NCBI GenBank assembly: GCA_963710275.1
Contig: CAVPZS010000001.1
Location: forward strand, 38,819 to 102,818
DNA length: 64,000 bases
Direction: 5' to 3'
Origin: Rhodoblastus sp963710275
GTDB taxonomy: Bacteria; Pseudomonadota; Alphaproteobacteria; Rhizobiales; Beijerinckiaceae
The notes under the pieces are model-generated. The model was given only the letters and a program-made list of their open reading frames with translations, did not search any database and was not told the DNA's origin. Below, piece by piece: positions 37,239 through 46,179 of this stretch; the stretch's first letter is position 1; every line of letters begins with the position of its first letter. Made by a program: the position numbers and the translations under genes.

Positions 37239-37745
37239 ATGTCGCCAATGAAGTTCGTGTTCTTGCCTTGCCTTCTTTTCATGGCCGCATCGCCTTCGTT
37301 GGCTCAGCAGCCTGCGCCAAAGCCCGCGCTCCGAATTGACGTGCCGGTGGCGCCCAAGGCGTCGAAGGTGGTTTTCAACATGGACCATGTGGCTTTTTCT
37401 GGCGACCAATCGGTCGGCCTGAGGCAAATGCAATCAATGGTCCTTGCGCATAAGGAAGCGAGTGCGCCGCTCGAAATCATCGCTGTGTTCCACGGCGCCG
37501 CCGGTTATATGATGCTGAACGACGAGGCCTATGATCGGGCGCGAACATCCGGGACGGGCAACCCTTACAAGCAACAGATCGCCGCGCTGCAGAAACAGGG
37601 TGTTCAGTTTGAGGAATGCGTCCATACCGCCGAGGCGAAAGGCTGGACCAACGCCAATCTGCTCCCGGGCGTAAAGGTGAACGGGGGCGCCATTTTACGT
37701 CTGGTGCAGCTGATGCAGGACGGGTTTGTGCAGCTTCAGCCGTAA
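37239..37745 (+). CDS. periplasmic DsrE/DsrF-like protein
   Basis: A 168-residue protein with signal peptide (cleavage near SLAQQ, residue 22). The mature domain resembles the DsrE/DsrF fold: VVFNMDHVAFSGDQS, LEIIAVFHGAAGYMML, IAALQKQGVQFEECVHTAEAKGW, GVKVNGGAILRLVQLMQDGF. The Cys in FEECVHTAE occupies the place of the conserved DsrE cysteine. Such secreted forms are common in bacteria that do not oxidise sulfur, and the role is unknown. AGGAAAG lies upstream of the start. Confidence 0.78.
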   Translation: MSPMKFVFLPCLLFMAASPSLAQQPAPKPALRIDVPVAPKASKVVFNMDHVAFSGDQSVGLRQMQSMVLAHKEASAPLEIIAVFHGAAGYMMLNDEAYDRARTSGTGNPYKQQIAALQKQGVQFEECVHTAEAKGWTNANLLPGVKVNGGAILRLVQLMQDGFVQLQP

Positions 37746-37778
37746 TTCGGGCGTCCGGCGGCTTCCTGCGGCGAAAGG

Positions 37779-38333
37779 TCAGATCGCCGCTTCGGCGCGA
37801 CATGAAAGCGCATAGAGAACAATGGCGGCGGCGGTGGAGACGTTGATCGAATTCGCCATGCCGCGCATCGGAATTTCGATGACGGCGTCGGCCAGATCCA
37901 CGACGTTTTGAGAAACGCCATCGAATTCGCCGCCGAGAACAAGGCACACCGGAAATTGCGGGACGAACGCCTCGGGACGAACGCTGTTTGACGCCAGTTC
38001 GACGGCCACAATCTGGTATCCGTCTGCCTTCGCGCGGATGACCGCCTCTTCTGCCGTGTTTTCCTGCGACCAGGGCGTCCAGAATTGCGTTCCGCACGCA
38101 GCCTGCCCAAGGTTGCGCTTGCGAAGGTCGACGTCGGCCCCGGTGATCACGAGACGCTCAGCCAGCATCGCGTCGCAAAGCCGAAAGATGGCGCCGATAT
38201 TATAAGCCTGCGTCACCCGGTCGAGCACGACCCTGATCGGCAGGCGGGGTTTCGTGGAAAAAGCTCCGCGGTCGCATTTTGCTTGGCGCAACACCTTGGT
38301 CGTCGAAACGCGATGCCTTCGCTCGTTTTCCAT
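37779..38333 (-). CDS. SPOUT-superfamily RNA 2'-O-methyltransferase (TrmH-like)
   Basis: A 184-residue knotted methyltransferase. SpoU motifs are present: motif 1 QAYNIGAIFRLCDA with the Asn, motif 2 VCLVLGGEFDGVS, and motif 3 IPMRGMANSINVSTAAAIVLY forming the SAM-binding knot. Target (tRNA or rRNA) cannot be assigned. Single gene, convergent with the DsrE-like gene, 33 bases apart. Confidence 0.88.
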   Translation of the reverse strand: MENERRHRVSTTKVLRQAKCDRGAFSTKPRLPIRVVLDRVTQAYNIGAIFRLCDAMLAERLVITGADVDLRKRNLGQAACGTQFWTPWSQENTAEEAVIRAKADGYQIVAVELASNSVRPEAFVPQFPVCLVLGGEFDGVSQNVVDLADAVIEIPMRGMANSINVSTAAAIVLYALSCRAEAAI

Positions 38334-38696
38334 TTTATCTCTCAGTCAAATGGATCGGGGCAAGATTGCGTCTCCCGGCTGCGCGGGAATGCGTTCCGGT
38401 TCACGGTTGTATAGCAAGGTTTGTAAAAAAATGGAGCGCCGGTCAGGAAATAGTTGGGCATTGTGATCATTGGGAAATCTCGCGCCGGCGCTGAGTTTGG
38501 CAAGGAGGGATATGGGCCAAGCAGCGTCCTGAGGCGAAAGGTTTTTCGCGTGAGCGGCGCGCGCCGTTACGCCCAGATGCAGTAATGGCCCCGACCAGCG
38601 CACGAAGGACTCGTCCACGCGCCAGAGGATGCGCAGTGGGCGACGGGAATTTCGTCGGTCTCGACGAAGAGCGGCTGGCGATCTTCCGCAATCAGG
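38334..38696. other. intergenic region between RNA methyltransferase and LysR genes
   Basis: About 360 bases, mostly GC-rich, between a minus-strand gene on each side. No supported gene. Short frames present lack ribosome sites and recognisable similarity. The right half may be a decayed coding remnant, but I cannot name it. Confidence 0.3.
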
Positions 38697-39686
38697 TCAG
38701 AACTGGCCCTTCGATCGTTCGAACGTTACTTCCCAGCTACCTTCTTGGGGAATGTCCAAACGGCGGAAGGTGTCGCGGATCGCGTTCAGAAACCATTTGA
38801 ACCTCACCTCTTTCTCTCGCCCCCGCACCCACAGGAGGCAGAGGACAAGAGGGGGGAATTCGACCGGCGGCTGGAACATTTCGATGTCATATTTTTCGCT
38901 GAAATGCCTGGCCATCGACAGGGGAATCAAGGACACCATGTCCGATTTCGCCACGACCATCGGCAGCAGGGTGAACTCGGGGATCAGCAGCCGATTGTTC
39001 TGCTTCAGCTGCATCGCCGTGAGCACGTCATGTTCGATGCTTGCGGGCAGTTCCTTGTGCAGATGGAAAGAGGCGTGCGGACGGTTCAAATAGTCGGCCA
39101 CGTCCATAGCCGCGCCGCCCGTTCCCGCGCGCTGAATGCCGATCAGCGGGTCGACATAACATTTTTCGACAGTAAGGCTGCCCTGGTGACCGCCCGCGCC
39201 GATCCAGTCAAACACCTGCTCAGGACCGATGATCAAGTCGATCAGACCCATTTGCAGCTCGCTGATGGCTTTTTCGCGCGCTGGAACCATTTGCACGGTC
39301 AACTGCGGCGCCTGGGTTTGCAGAGTTGTACAGAGGTCCGGCACAAGCAGCGCCGAGACGTAATCCGCGGTTGAAACCCGAAAAACGCCATTGGCTTTGG
39401 CGGGGTCGAAGTCGGGCTCGCCGATCAGTTCCCCAAGGATATCAAGCGTCGCCTCGAGACGTGGGACCATTTCTCGCGCGCGCTCCGTCAGGACAAGCTC
39501 GCGACCGGAAGGCACCAGCAATTCGTCGTCGAAAAACTCCCTGAGACTCTTGAGGGCCGCGCTCACCGTTGATTGGGTCAAATTCAGATTGGCCGCCGCG
39601 AGACTGACGTTTCTGCATCGCAGCAATTCCCAAAGAACAGGAAGCCGATTGAGGTTGGCGTTTCTGAGTACGGCAATATCGACCAC
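38697..39686 (-). CDS. LysR-family transcriptional regulator
   Basis: A 329-residue regulator, NodD-like subgroup by its start. The helix-turn-helix (about 12-65) reads LPVLWELLRCRNVSLAAANLNLTQSTVSAALKSLREFF; the effector domain follows, with DLIIGPEQVF and the IPLSMARHF region near the end. It is divergent from the flavin-dependent meta-cleavage operon starting at 40045. A 21-base palindrome in between is a probable binding site. The inducer is probably an aromatic substrate or intermediate; this is inferred from neighbours. Confidence 0.9.
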   Translation of the reverse strand: MVDIAVLRNANLNRLPVLWELLRCRNVSLAAANLNLTQSTVSAALKSLREFFDDELLVPSGRELVLTERAREMVPRLEATLDILGELIGEPDFDPAKANGVFRVSTADYVSALLVPDLCTTLQTQAPQLTVQMVPAREKAISELQMGLIDLIIGPEQVFDWIGAGGHQGSLTVEKCYVDPLIGIQRAGTGGAAMDVADYLNRPHASFHLHKELPASIEHDVLTAMQLKQNNRLLIPEFTLLPMVVAKSDMVSLIPLSMARHFSEKYDIEMFQPPVEFPPLVLCLLWVRGREKEVRFKWFLNAIRDTFRRLDIPQEGSWEVTFERSKGQF

Positions 39687-40044
39687 TTATTCCTCCCTGC
39701 TTACTCTATGGTTTCTCGCCGAACTCATCAGGCGCCCCGCTTCCCGCGACCCATCGACAGCGTCCTTCCGCCTTGCCTTGGTATCGATAATGTCGATACC
39801 AACGTCGATTGATTTCAATTTGAACCGGCCGAACAATTCGGTCTATTTTCGACGGACAATAAAAATATACGAACGGCCATGAGCCGCAAGGGATGAAACG
39901 CGGAGGGAAGAAGGCGCACTTAAGTTGCGCGCTTATTTTCATTTTCGCGACCAAACATAGCGCAAACAATCGTTGAGGTCATGTCGATTTCAGCGAAGAA
40001 ACTATTGCGCCGCACTATCGCCAAGCTTGTTGGAGTGCTTCCGC
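39687..40044. other. divergent promoter region of the meta-cleavage cluster
   Basis: About 360 bases, lower G+C than neighbours, between the LysR gene and the flavin reductase gene. It holds the operator-like palindrome at 39780-39800 and presumably both promoters. No gene supported. Confidence 0.5.
39780..39800. promoter_or_regulatory. operator-like palindrome, candidate LysR box
   Basis: GGTATCGA-TAATG-TCGATACC: perfect 8-base arms with a 5-base centre. It contains the T-N11-A arrangement of LysR-type boxes. It lies 94 bases upstream of the LysR gene and 245 bases upstream of the flavin reductase gene. Confidence 0.6.
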
Positions 40045-40573
40045 ATGCCCTCTGTCGTCGTGAGCGAATTTTCAAAATACACGAATACGCTGGATGTTGA
40101 CGCGTTGCGTTTCAGTCTGCGCCGCGTTGCTTCGACCGTCCATGTCATAGCGGTGAAATGCGCGGACGGACCCTTCTTCGCGACGACAGCGACCGCCGTC
40201 ACGCCAGTCTGTTTCGAACCGCCGACAATTCTGGTCTGCATCAACAAGTCCAGCGCGATCCGCTCGGCGATTGACCTTGAAGAGACGTTCACGATCAACG
40301 TGCTTGGCGCCGATCAAGTGGATGTCGCCAGTTTCTGCGCCGGCGGAGCCCCCCATCACGAGCGCGAGTCTCTGTTCGAACTCATCCGAACGATTTGGCA
40401 AAGCCGCCGTGCTGCGCAACGCACAGGCGGCCCTGATCTGTCGCCGGCAATGCATCGTCCAGCACGGAACGCATTCCGTCGTTTTCGGAACGGTGATCGA
40501 GGCGTCCTACCGCCCAGAGGTCCAGCCGCTGCTTTATCTCGATGGCCGCTACGGCGGCTTTCACGCCGGATAG
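40045..40573 (+). CDS. flavin reductase of a two-component monooxygenase (one frameshift)
   Basis: About 175 residues of the HpaC/flavin-reductase-like family, supplying reduced flavin to the oxygenase gene that follows. Visible family segments: RRVASTVHVIAVKCADGPFFATTATAV, PPTILVCINKSSAIRSAI, FTINVLGADQ; after a one-base insertion near 40376-40380 the frame resumes with ERFGKAAVLRNAQAALICRR and ends PLLYLDGRYGGFHAG. Start 40045 has GGAG about 10 bases upstream. The oxygenase starts 33 bases downstream behind a strong AGGAGG site. Confidence 0.85.
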
Positions 40574-40606
40574 ACGTCATTTCACAACAATATCAGGAGG
40601 AAACCC

Positions 40607-41824
40607 ATGACCGCGCATTTGAAAGTCACCAGCGAAGCCGCAACCATCCCCACCGACGAGGAAATCGTCGCACGCGCCACCGCGCTTTTTCCAACCCTGC
40701 GGTCGCGCGCCTTCGCTTGCGACGCCCTCGGCCGCGTGCCCGATGAAACCATCGCCGATTTCCAGCAAGCCGGATTCTTCCGCATCCTGCAACCCAAGGC
40801 CTTTGGCGGCTACGAGATGAGCCCGCTGACCTTTTATCGCGTGCTCCAGGAAGTCGCCGCCGCCTGTCCGTCCAGCGGATGGGTGCTGATGGTGCTCGGC
40901 ATCCACAATTGGGAGGTCGCCCTGCTCGATCCCCAGGCAGCAAGGGATCTTTGGACGGAGAATAACGAGATTCGCATCTCCTCGTCTTATGCGCCGTTTG
41001 GGGGAGGACAGAAAGTCGAGGGCGGCTATCAGGTGCAAGGACGGTGGAAGTTCTCCAGCGGTTGCGACCACGCGACCTGGGTCTTCCTCGGCGGCTTTGT
41101 CCCGACCGGCGAAGGAACGCCTCCCGATTTCCGCGTCTTCCTTATTCCGCGCGGCGACTATGAGATCATCGACGGCACCTGGAATGTCTTCGGCCTGTCA
41201 GGCACGGGATCCAAGGATGTCGAAGTCAAGGGTTGTTTCGTTCCCGATTATCGCTCGCACTCGTTCATCCAGCATTTCGTCGCCCATGGCAGCGACCCCG
41301 GTCTAAAGACCTTCACTAACCCCTATTACCGGATCCCCTTCGGCGTCTGCTTTCATAATGGCGTCGCCGCCGTGATCGCCGGAATGGCCAAGGGCATGGT
41401 CAACGCCTATCGCGACCAGATGCAAGCCCGCCTCGACAACATCACGGGACAGCCGCTGAGCGTGAATCCGGCCGCGCAACGCCGTGTACAGATCGCCGAC
41501 GCCAAGGCGCGGCAGGCCAGCAATCTCATCCGTTCCGTCGTTGAGGGTTGCGAGTCCTATCTCTTGAACGGAGAGCCGATCCCGCTCGACAAGCGCGCGC
41601 AATATGTCGGCGACGCCGCGACCGTCGGCGAGCTTTGCTCGGAGGCGAGCGTGCTGCTGTTCCGGGGGGCCGGCGGCAAGGCCGTCTATAACGACAATAT
41701 CCTCGGCCTGTTCTTCCGCAACATTCAGGCCGGCGCCAATCATGTCTGCATGGATCTCGACAAATTGGGAACCAATGCCGGCGGCACATTGCTCGGGCTT
41801 CCCAACCAGCATCCAATCACCTGA
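40607..41824 (+). CDS. flavin-dependent monooxygenase, oxygenase component (HsaA/acyl-CoA dehydrogenase fold)
   Basis: A 405-residue acyl-CoA-dehydrogenase-fold hydroxylase using FADH2/FMNH2 from the upstream reductase. Family features include PDETIADFQQAGFFRILQPKAFGGYEM, ACPSSGWVLMVLGIHNW, KFSSGCDHATWVFLGG, and FGLSGTGSKDVEVKGCFVPDYRS. The group includes HsaA and p-hydroxyphenylacetate hydroxylase, which ortho-hydroxylate phenols. With the extradiol dioxygenase next, the likely reaction is phenol to catechol before meta-cleavage. The substrate is not determinable. Confidence 0.9.
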   Translation: MTAHLKVTSEAATIPTDEEIVARATALFPTLRSRAFACDALGRVPDETIADFQQAGFFRILQPKAFGGYEMSPLTFYRVLQEVAAACPSSGWVLMVLGIHNWEVALLDPQAARDLWTENNEIRISSSYAPFGGGQKVEGGYQVQGRWKFSSGCDHATWVFLGGFVPTGEGTPPDFRVFLIPRGDYEIIDGTWNVFGLSGTGSKDVEVKGCFVPDYRSHSFIQHFVAHGSDPGLKTFTNPYYRIPFGVCFHNGVAAVIAGMAKGMVNAYRDQMQARLDNITGQPLSVNPAAQRRVQIADAKARQASNLIRSVVEGCESYLLNGEPIPLDKRAQYVGDAATVGELCSEASVLLFRGAGGKAVYNDNILGLFFRNIQAGANHVCMDLDKLGTNAGGTLLGLPNQHPIT

Positions 41825-41868
41825 CCACCGAACCAGTTTCAAAATTAAGAAAATCGAAGGAAACCTCC

Positions 41869-42765
41869 ATGAGCAGCGTCACCCAATTTGGCTATGTCGG
41901 CATAGAAGCGAGCGATCTCCCCGCGTGGGAAAAATTCGGCGTCGATGTCCTCGGTCTCCAGTTGTCCCGCAAGGATGCGGATCAGTTGGTGTTCCGCATG
42001 GATGAATATGAACAGCGCATAATCGTCACCAAAGGGCCGGCCGACGACCTCGCGTTTTCCGGCTGGGAAACGGCGTCCGAAGCCGATCTTCAGGAGATCG
42101 TCGCGCGCCTGACCGCTGCCGGCGTCGTCGTGACCAAGGCGTCGCCGGAAGATACAGTGGCGCGGCGTGTCGAACTGCTGTTTCTCTGCACGGATCCCGA
42201 TGGCAACCGGGTCGAACTTTATTACGGCCCGGCGCTGACCAACGCGCCGTTCCGTTCCTCGGCCTTGCGGTCCTCGTTCGTCACTGGCGAGCAGGGCCTC
42301 GGCCACTATTTCCTGATTTCGAAGAAGGACAGGAAAACCACGCTCGACTTCTACATCGGTCTCCTCGGCTTCAAGATCAGCGATTACATCCGTCAGGAAC
42401 TGGCCCCGGGAATCGTGGCCGACGCCGCTTTCCTTCACTGCAACGGCCGTCATCACACCATGGCCGCGGCGGTGATGCCGACACCCAAGCACATTCACCA
42501 CCTGATGATCGAAGTCGCCGATATCGCCGACGTCGGCGCCGCCTATGACCGGGCGCAAGACCTCGGCGCCCCCATCGAAATGACGCTGGGCATGCACCCC
42601 AATGACAAGATGTTTTCATTTTACGTGCGCACGCCCTCCGGGTTTTCGATCGAGTTCGGCTATGGCGGGCTCATCGTGGACGACGCGACCTGGCGGGTGA
42701 AATCCTTCGATCGCCTCAGCGAATGGGGACACCGGCCAGCGGCGCCTCAAGTCCAGATGGCGTGA
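41869..42765 (+). CDS. type I extradiol ring-cleavage dioxygenase
   Basis: A 298-residue two-domain VOC enzyme of the BphC/HsaC kind, cleaving catechols next to the hydroxyls. The Fe(II) ligands are His146 (in GLGHYFL), His210 or 211 (in KHIHHLMIEV) and Glu262 (in SIEFGYGG); Tyr252 and His195 fit the active-site pattern. Spacing to the preceding gene is 44 bases and to the hydrolase gene 58 bases, so it is part of the operon. A role in meta-cleavage of a substituted catechol is well supported by motifs. Confidence 0.93.
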   Translation: MSSVTQFGYVGIEASDLPAWEKFGVDVLGLQLSRKDADQLVFRMDEYEQRIIVTKGPADDLAFSGWETASEADLQEIVARLTAAGVVVTKASPEDTVARRVELLFLCTDPDGNRVELYYGPALTNAPFRSSALRSSFVTGEQGLGHYFLISKKDRKTTLDFYIGLLGFKISDYIRQELAPGIVADAAFLHCNGRHHTMAAAVMPTPKHIHHLMIEVADIADVGAAYDRAQDLGAPIEMTLGMHPNDKMFSFYVRTPSGFSIEFGYGGLIVDDATWRVKSFDRLSEWGHRPAAPQVQMA

Positions 42766-42823
42766 TCGATCGAAACCCGCGGGGGACCTGTCGTCCTCCG
42801 TTTTTCATGTGAGGAGAGCCGCC

Positions 42824-43700
42824 TTGACCCTTTGGACCGATTTTTTCTCCGCGGAAATTCGCACTCTGAGCACACCCACCTTCGGCCGAACCCGGATCGC
42901 CGAGGCCGGACGGGGGAAGGGCGAAGCCCTGATCCTCATGCACGGCATCGGCGGCCATCTGGAGGCCTATGCCAAGAATGTCGTCGCCCTTTCGGACCGT
43001 TTTCATGTGATCGCCTTCGATTTCGTCGGCCACGGACTTTCGGAAAAGAAGCTCGACATCGAATATACGCCCGACATTTATGCCGAGCATTTGCGCGAAG
43101 TCATGGACGCGCTGGGCATTCAGCGCGCGCATATTTCGGGGGAATTGCTGGGCGGCTGGGTCTCGGGAAAATTCGCGGTTCGCTATCCCGAACGGGTTCT
43201 GCGCGTTGTCTTGAACACGGCGGCGGGCATGCCGATCGTCAGCGAAAAGGGCAAGCAGGACCTCGCCAATCTCGTCGAGTTGAGCAAAAAAAGCGCGGGC
43301 CAGGCGCCGACTTATGAATCCGTCCTGGCGCGAATGAAATGGCTGATGCACGAAAAAAATTGGCCGCTGCTCACCGAGGAATTGGTTCAAACTCGCCTGA
43401 ATATCTACAATAATCCGGAAGCCCTCAAGGCGACGGCCCTCGTGCAGAAGCAGTTTTCCCGCAACAGCCGAGGCCGACCTCGTCGCCTATGAGAAAATCG
43501 CGGCGGAAACTCTGTTCCTGTGGACGCGCGACAATCCAATCCACGACATCGCCGCCGCCAAAGCCGCCTGCGAGCGCACGCCGAAAGGCGCGCTTTATGT
43601 GATGGAAGCGGACGCCGCCCACTGGCCGCAATATGAAGCGCCGGATGAATTCAACGCGGTGATGCGCAGCTACCTGACGAGAGGCGAGACCGGCCGCTGA
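42824..43700 (+). CDS. alpha/beta hydrolase, meta-cleavage-product hydrolase type, with altered nucleophile (frameshifted)
   Basis: About 290 residues, starting at TTG 42824 behind AGGAGAG. HGIGG oxyanion motif at 40-44, FDFVGHGLSE, then GELLGGWVSG, where the usual nucleophile reads G-E-S-L-G: codon 108 is TTG (Leu) in place of TCG (Ser). A frame break near 43457-43460 (extra C in TTTTCCC) is followed by AEADLVAYEKI, the acidic region WTRDNPIHD and the His in AAHWPQYEAP. Partner hydrolase to the extradiol enzyme. If the Leu is real, the hydrolase is probably inactive. Confidence 0.82.
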
Positions 43701-43905
43701 AGGCAAAAACTCGGTTGGAATTTGGCGTCGACAATGGAGCCTTGGCCCTTGTCGGCGGCCGACCGGCCGCGCCTTCAAAGCCCTGACAAGTCGAACCGCG
43801 AGGTCCGCTCGCGGCTTGGCGCGCGACCAATAAAAACAGAACGCAAGTCTCGTCCGATGCGGCGTCGGTCCGCGCCGGGCGGCAAGTTCTCAAGGGAGGA
43901 AAAAA

Positions 43906-45153
43906 ATGATCGGATCAGTCAATCCGTCCACAGCCAGGAGCGGCTGGGACAAATCCTATGAGGTCAAGGCGGTTGCGCTCATGACGCTCGGCATGGGCGT
44001 CGTCGGCCTCGACCGCTTCATCATCAATCCGCTATTCCCCATTATCCAGAAGGATCTGGGCCTGAGTTATCAGGACCTGGGCTTGATCTCGGCCGTGCTC
44101 GCCTTGACCTGGGGGATAGCCTCGATCTTTGCCGGCCAAATTTCCGACCGTCTCGGACACAAGCCCGTCGTCGTCGTGGCGGCGGTGGTTTTTTCGCTGC
44201 TGGTCGCGACGACGGGGCTGGCGACAGGATTGTTGAGCCTGGTTCTTATTCGCGCGGTCATGGGCCTTTCGGAAGGCGCATTCCTGCCGGCGAGTATTGT
44301 CACCACCGTCGAAGCGTCGAAGCCGAGTCGCACAGGCCTGAATGTCGGCTTGCAGATGATGGCGCAACCGCTCGTCGGGCTTGGCTTTGGCCCAGTCATC
44401 GCTGTTGGCTTGCTCAAGGTTTTGCCGAGCTGGCATTGGGTCTTCGCAGTGGCGGCGATACCCGGTCTCATCGTCGCGATTTTCATCGCGAAAGTCATTC
44501 GTCATGACCCGCCGCATTCATCGGCGGACCATACGGCGGAAAAGAGCATCGGATTCCTCCACGCCCTGGGCAACCGCAATGTGATCTTCAATATTCTGGG
44601 GATGTGCTGCTATCTGACGACGCTCATCGTCCTGTCGGCCTTCTTGCCAAACTATCTGACCGATCATCTGAAGCTCAGCCTCGACCAGATGGGGCTTGTG
44701 CTGGCGGGTCAGGGATTGGGCGGCTTTCTCGGCATGGTGTTGGTGCCGGCGCTTTCCGACAAGCTCGGCCGCAAGCCCGTGATGATCGGCGCGCTTCTGA
44801 TCGATCTGGCGGCGCTGCTGGCGCTCATGAATATTGGGGCGGAGCCGGCCATGCTCTTCGCCGCGGTTTTCGTCATCATCTTCACGACGTCGGGCGTGGT
44901 GTCGATCAACGTCGGTCCGCTGACCAATGCTTCCGTTCCTCCCGCAATCGCGGCCACCGCAACCGGACTTGTGGTCGGAATTGGGGAGATCGTCGGCGGG
45001 GCCGTGATGCCTGCACTGTCCGGAGGACTGGCCGAATCCATGGGCATTCCGATCATCATCAAGGTCGCCACGATTGCAGCGGGTCTCGGCATCCTCATCG
45101 TCGTATTTGGCGTCCGCGAGCCGAAGGCCCTATTGGCCCAGGCAACGCCGTAA
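43906..45153 (+). CDS. MFS transporter, aromatic-acid-type
   Basis: A 415-residue major facilitator with twelve predicted membrane segments. Loop motif GQISDRLGHKPVVV after helix 2 and GLSEGAFLPASIVTTVE in helix 4 match the aromatic-acid/hexuronate group; a second half motif is DKLGRKPVMIG. It begins about 205 bases downstream of the hydrolase on the same strand, and probably imports the substrate of the meta-cleavage pathway. An ideal AGGGAGGAAAAAA stretch precedes the ATG. A hairpin follows the stop. Confidence 0.9.
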   Translation: MIGSVNPSTARSGWDKSYEVKAVALMTLGMGVVGLDRFIINPLFPIIQKDLGLSYQDLGLISAVLALTWGIASIFAGQISDRLGHKPVVVVAAVVFSLLVATTGLATGLLSLVLIRAVMGLSEGAFLPASIVTTVEASKPSRTGLNVGLQMMAQPLVGLGFGPVIAVGLLKVLPSWHWVFAVAAIPGLIVAIFIAKVIRHDPPHSSADHTAEKSIGFLHALGNRNVIFNILGMCCYLTTLIVLSAFLPNYLTDHLKLSLDQMGLVLAGQGLGGFLGMVLVPALSDKLGRKPVMIGALLIDLAALLALMNIGAEPAMLFAAVFVIIFTTSGVVSINVGPLTNASVPPAIAATATGLVVGIGEIVGGAVMPALSGGLAESMGIPIIIKVATIAAGLGILIVVFGVREPKALLAQATP

Positions 45154-45631
45154 CTTTGACAGCGACGTGTTCGGCGCCATGCGCGTGGCGCCGAAATTCA
45201 TCTGTGAGTTCTCATAAATCGATGTTCATCGAAGTCTTAAACGACGATCAGCAGATGATCGCTCGCGTAGCATTGAAGCATTCAGACGGTGACCTGGATC
45301 AAAAATACTTGTTCGGGCATTGGCTGCCATAAACTGGAAGCCGCCGGTCAACATGGATCGGCGGCAATCCGGCCGAAGGCGCCTTCAGAGGGACCCATGA
45401 GCGACAACACGGCGCCGATGCCGTCATACCCCTGGATCGTATAAAAATCGTCGGGCGCCAACCGGTCAACTCAACGGACGTTTGTCGGTCAAAAAAAATT
45501 CCGCCCTCCTCTTGAACCCATTTTTTTGCCTTCCTAGATCGATTTCCGTCGAGCGCCAGCGTGGCTCGACAAAACCGGCGCCGGCAGCGTCCGGCGTTCT
45601 TCACCCATGTTGCTCATTGGAGGATGTGGCT
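45154..45631. other. intergenic region between MFS and Hsp20 genes
   Basis: About 480 bases without a convincing gene. A 36-codon frame at 45222-45332 has no ribosome site and no similarity I recognise. It includes the hairpin at 45170-45195. The right half should hold the Hsp20 promoter; I cannot point to a clear heat-shock promoter. Confidence 0.4.
45170..45195 (+). terminator. hairpin downstream of the MFS transporter gene
   Basis: Perfect 10-bp repeat (TTCGGCGCCA / TGGCGCCGAA) with a 6-base loop, 17 bases after the stop; only a weak T-content follows. Probable end of the meta-cleavage operon. Confidence 0.55.
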
Positions 45632-46102
45632 ATGCGGAACATAGACTTTGATCCGTTCTGGCGGACCAGCATCGGCTTCGACCGGTTGTTCGCCATGCTC
45701 GACGACACCCTCGAACCCGAGGATCGCTACCCCCCATATAACATCGCTCGCACCGGCGAGGACGCCTACCGTGTGTCCTTGGCTGTCGCCGGCTTCGCGC
45801 CCAGTCAGATCGGCGTCACCCAGCACCAGAATGTGCTTACGGTTGCGGCGCGTCCGTCCGACAAGGACGACAAGGCCGAATACCTCTATCGCGGCATCGC
45901 TGGCCGGGCGTTCGAAAAGCGCTTCAGCTTGGCCGACTTCGTGGAGGTCGAGGCCGCGTCCTTTGAGGATGGACTGCTTCACATCGATCTCGTGCGGCGC
46001 GTACCAGAGGCGATGAAGCCTCGCCGTATCGAAATTGGCGTCAAGAAGGCTCCCGATGAGGCCGACAACGTCCGAACCATCGAACACGAAAAGGCGGCCT
46101 GA
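45632..46102 (+). CDS. Hsp20/alpha-crystallin small heat-shock protein
   Basis: A 156-residue IbpA-type small chaperone that holds unfolding proteins. The N-terminal segment MRNIDFDPFWRTSIGFDRLFAMLDD is the typical phenylalanine-rich start, and the crystallin domain includes YNIARTGEDAYRVSLAVAGF, RGIAGRAFEKRFSLADFVEV and the A-S-F-E-D-G-L-L-x-I-x-L motif (ASFEDGLLHIDLVRRVP). Start at 45632 has TTGGAGG upstream; an in-frame longer frame from 45482 is rejected. Followed by a hairpin and then two small genes often near it in Rhizobiales. Confidence 0.95.
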   Translation: MRNIDFDPFWRTSIGFDRLFAMLDDTLEPEDRYPPYNIARTGEDAYRVSLAVAGFAPSQIGVTQHQNVLTVAARPSDKDDKAEYLYRGIAGRAFEKRFSLADFVEVEAASFEDGLLHIDLVRRVPEAMKPRRIEIGVKKAPDEADNVRTIEHEKAA

Positions 46103-46126
46103 ATGGGCAGTCGTTGCTGAAAGCGG

Positions 46127-46149
46127 GGTCCGGGCGGCAAGCCCGGACC
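46127..46149 (+). terminator. hairpin downstream of the Hsp20 gene
   Basis: Perfect 9-bp repeat (GGTCCGGGC / GCCCGGACC) with a 5-base loop, 25 bases after the stop and 31 bases before the next gene. No T-run. Confidence 0.45.
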
Positions 46150-46179
46150 GCGCTGGAGTCGTGACATGGAGCAAGGCCA

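Noticed and set aside
45222..45332. 36-codon frame in the MFS-Hsp20 gap
   Set aside because: No ribosome site, no similarity, and within a region carrying a hairpin.
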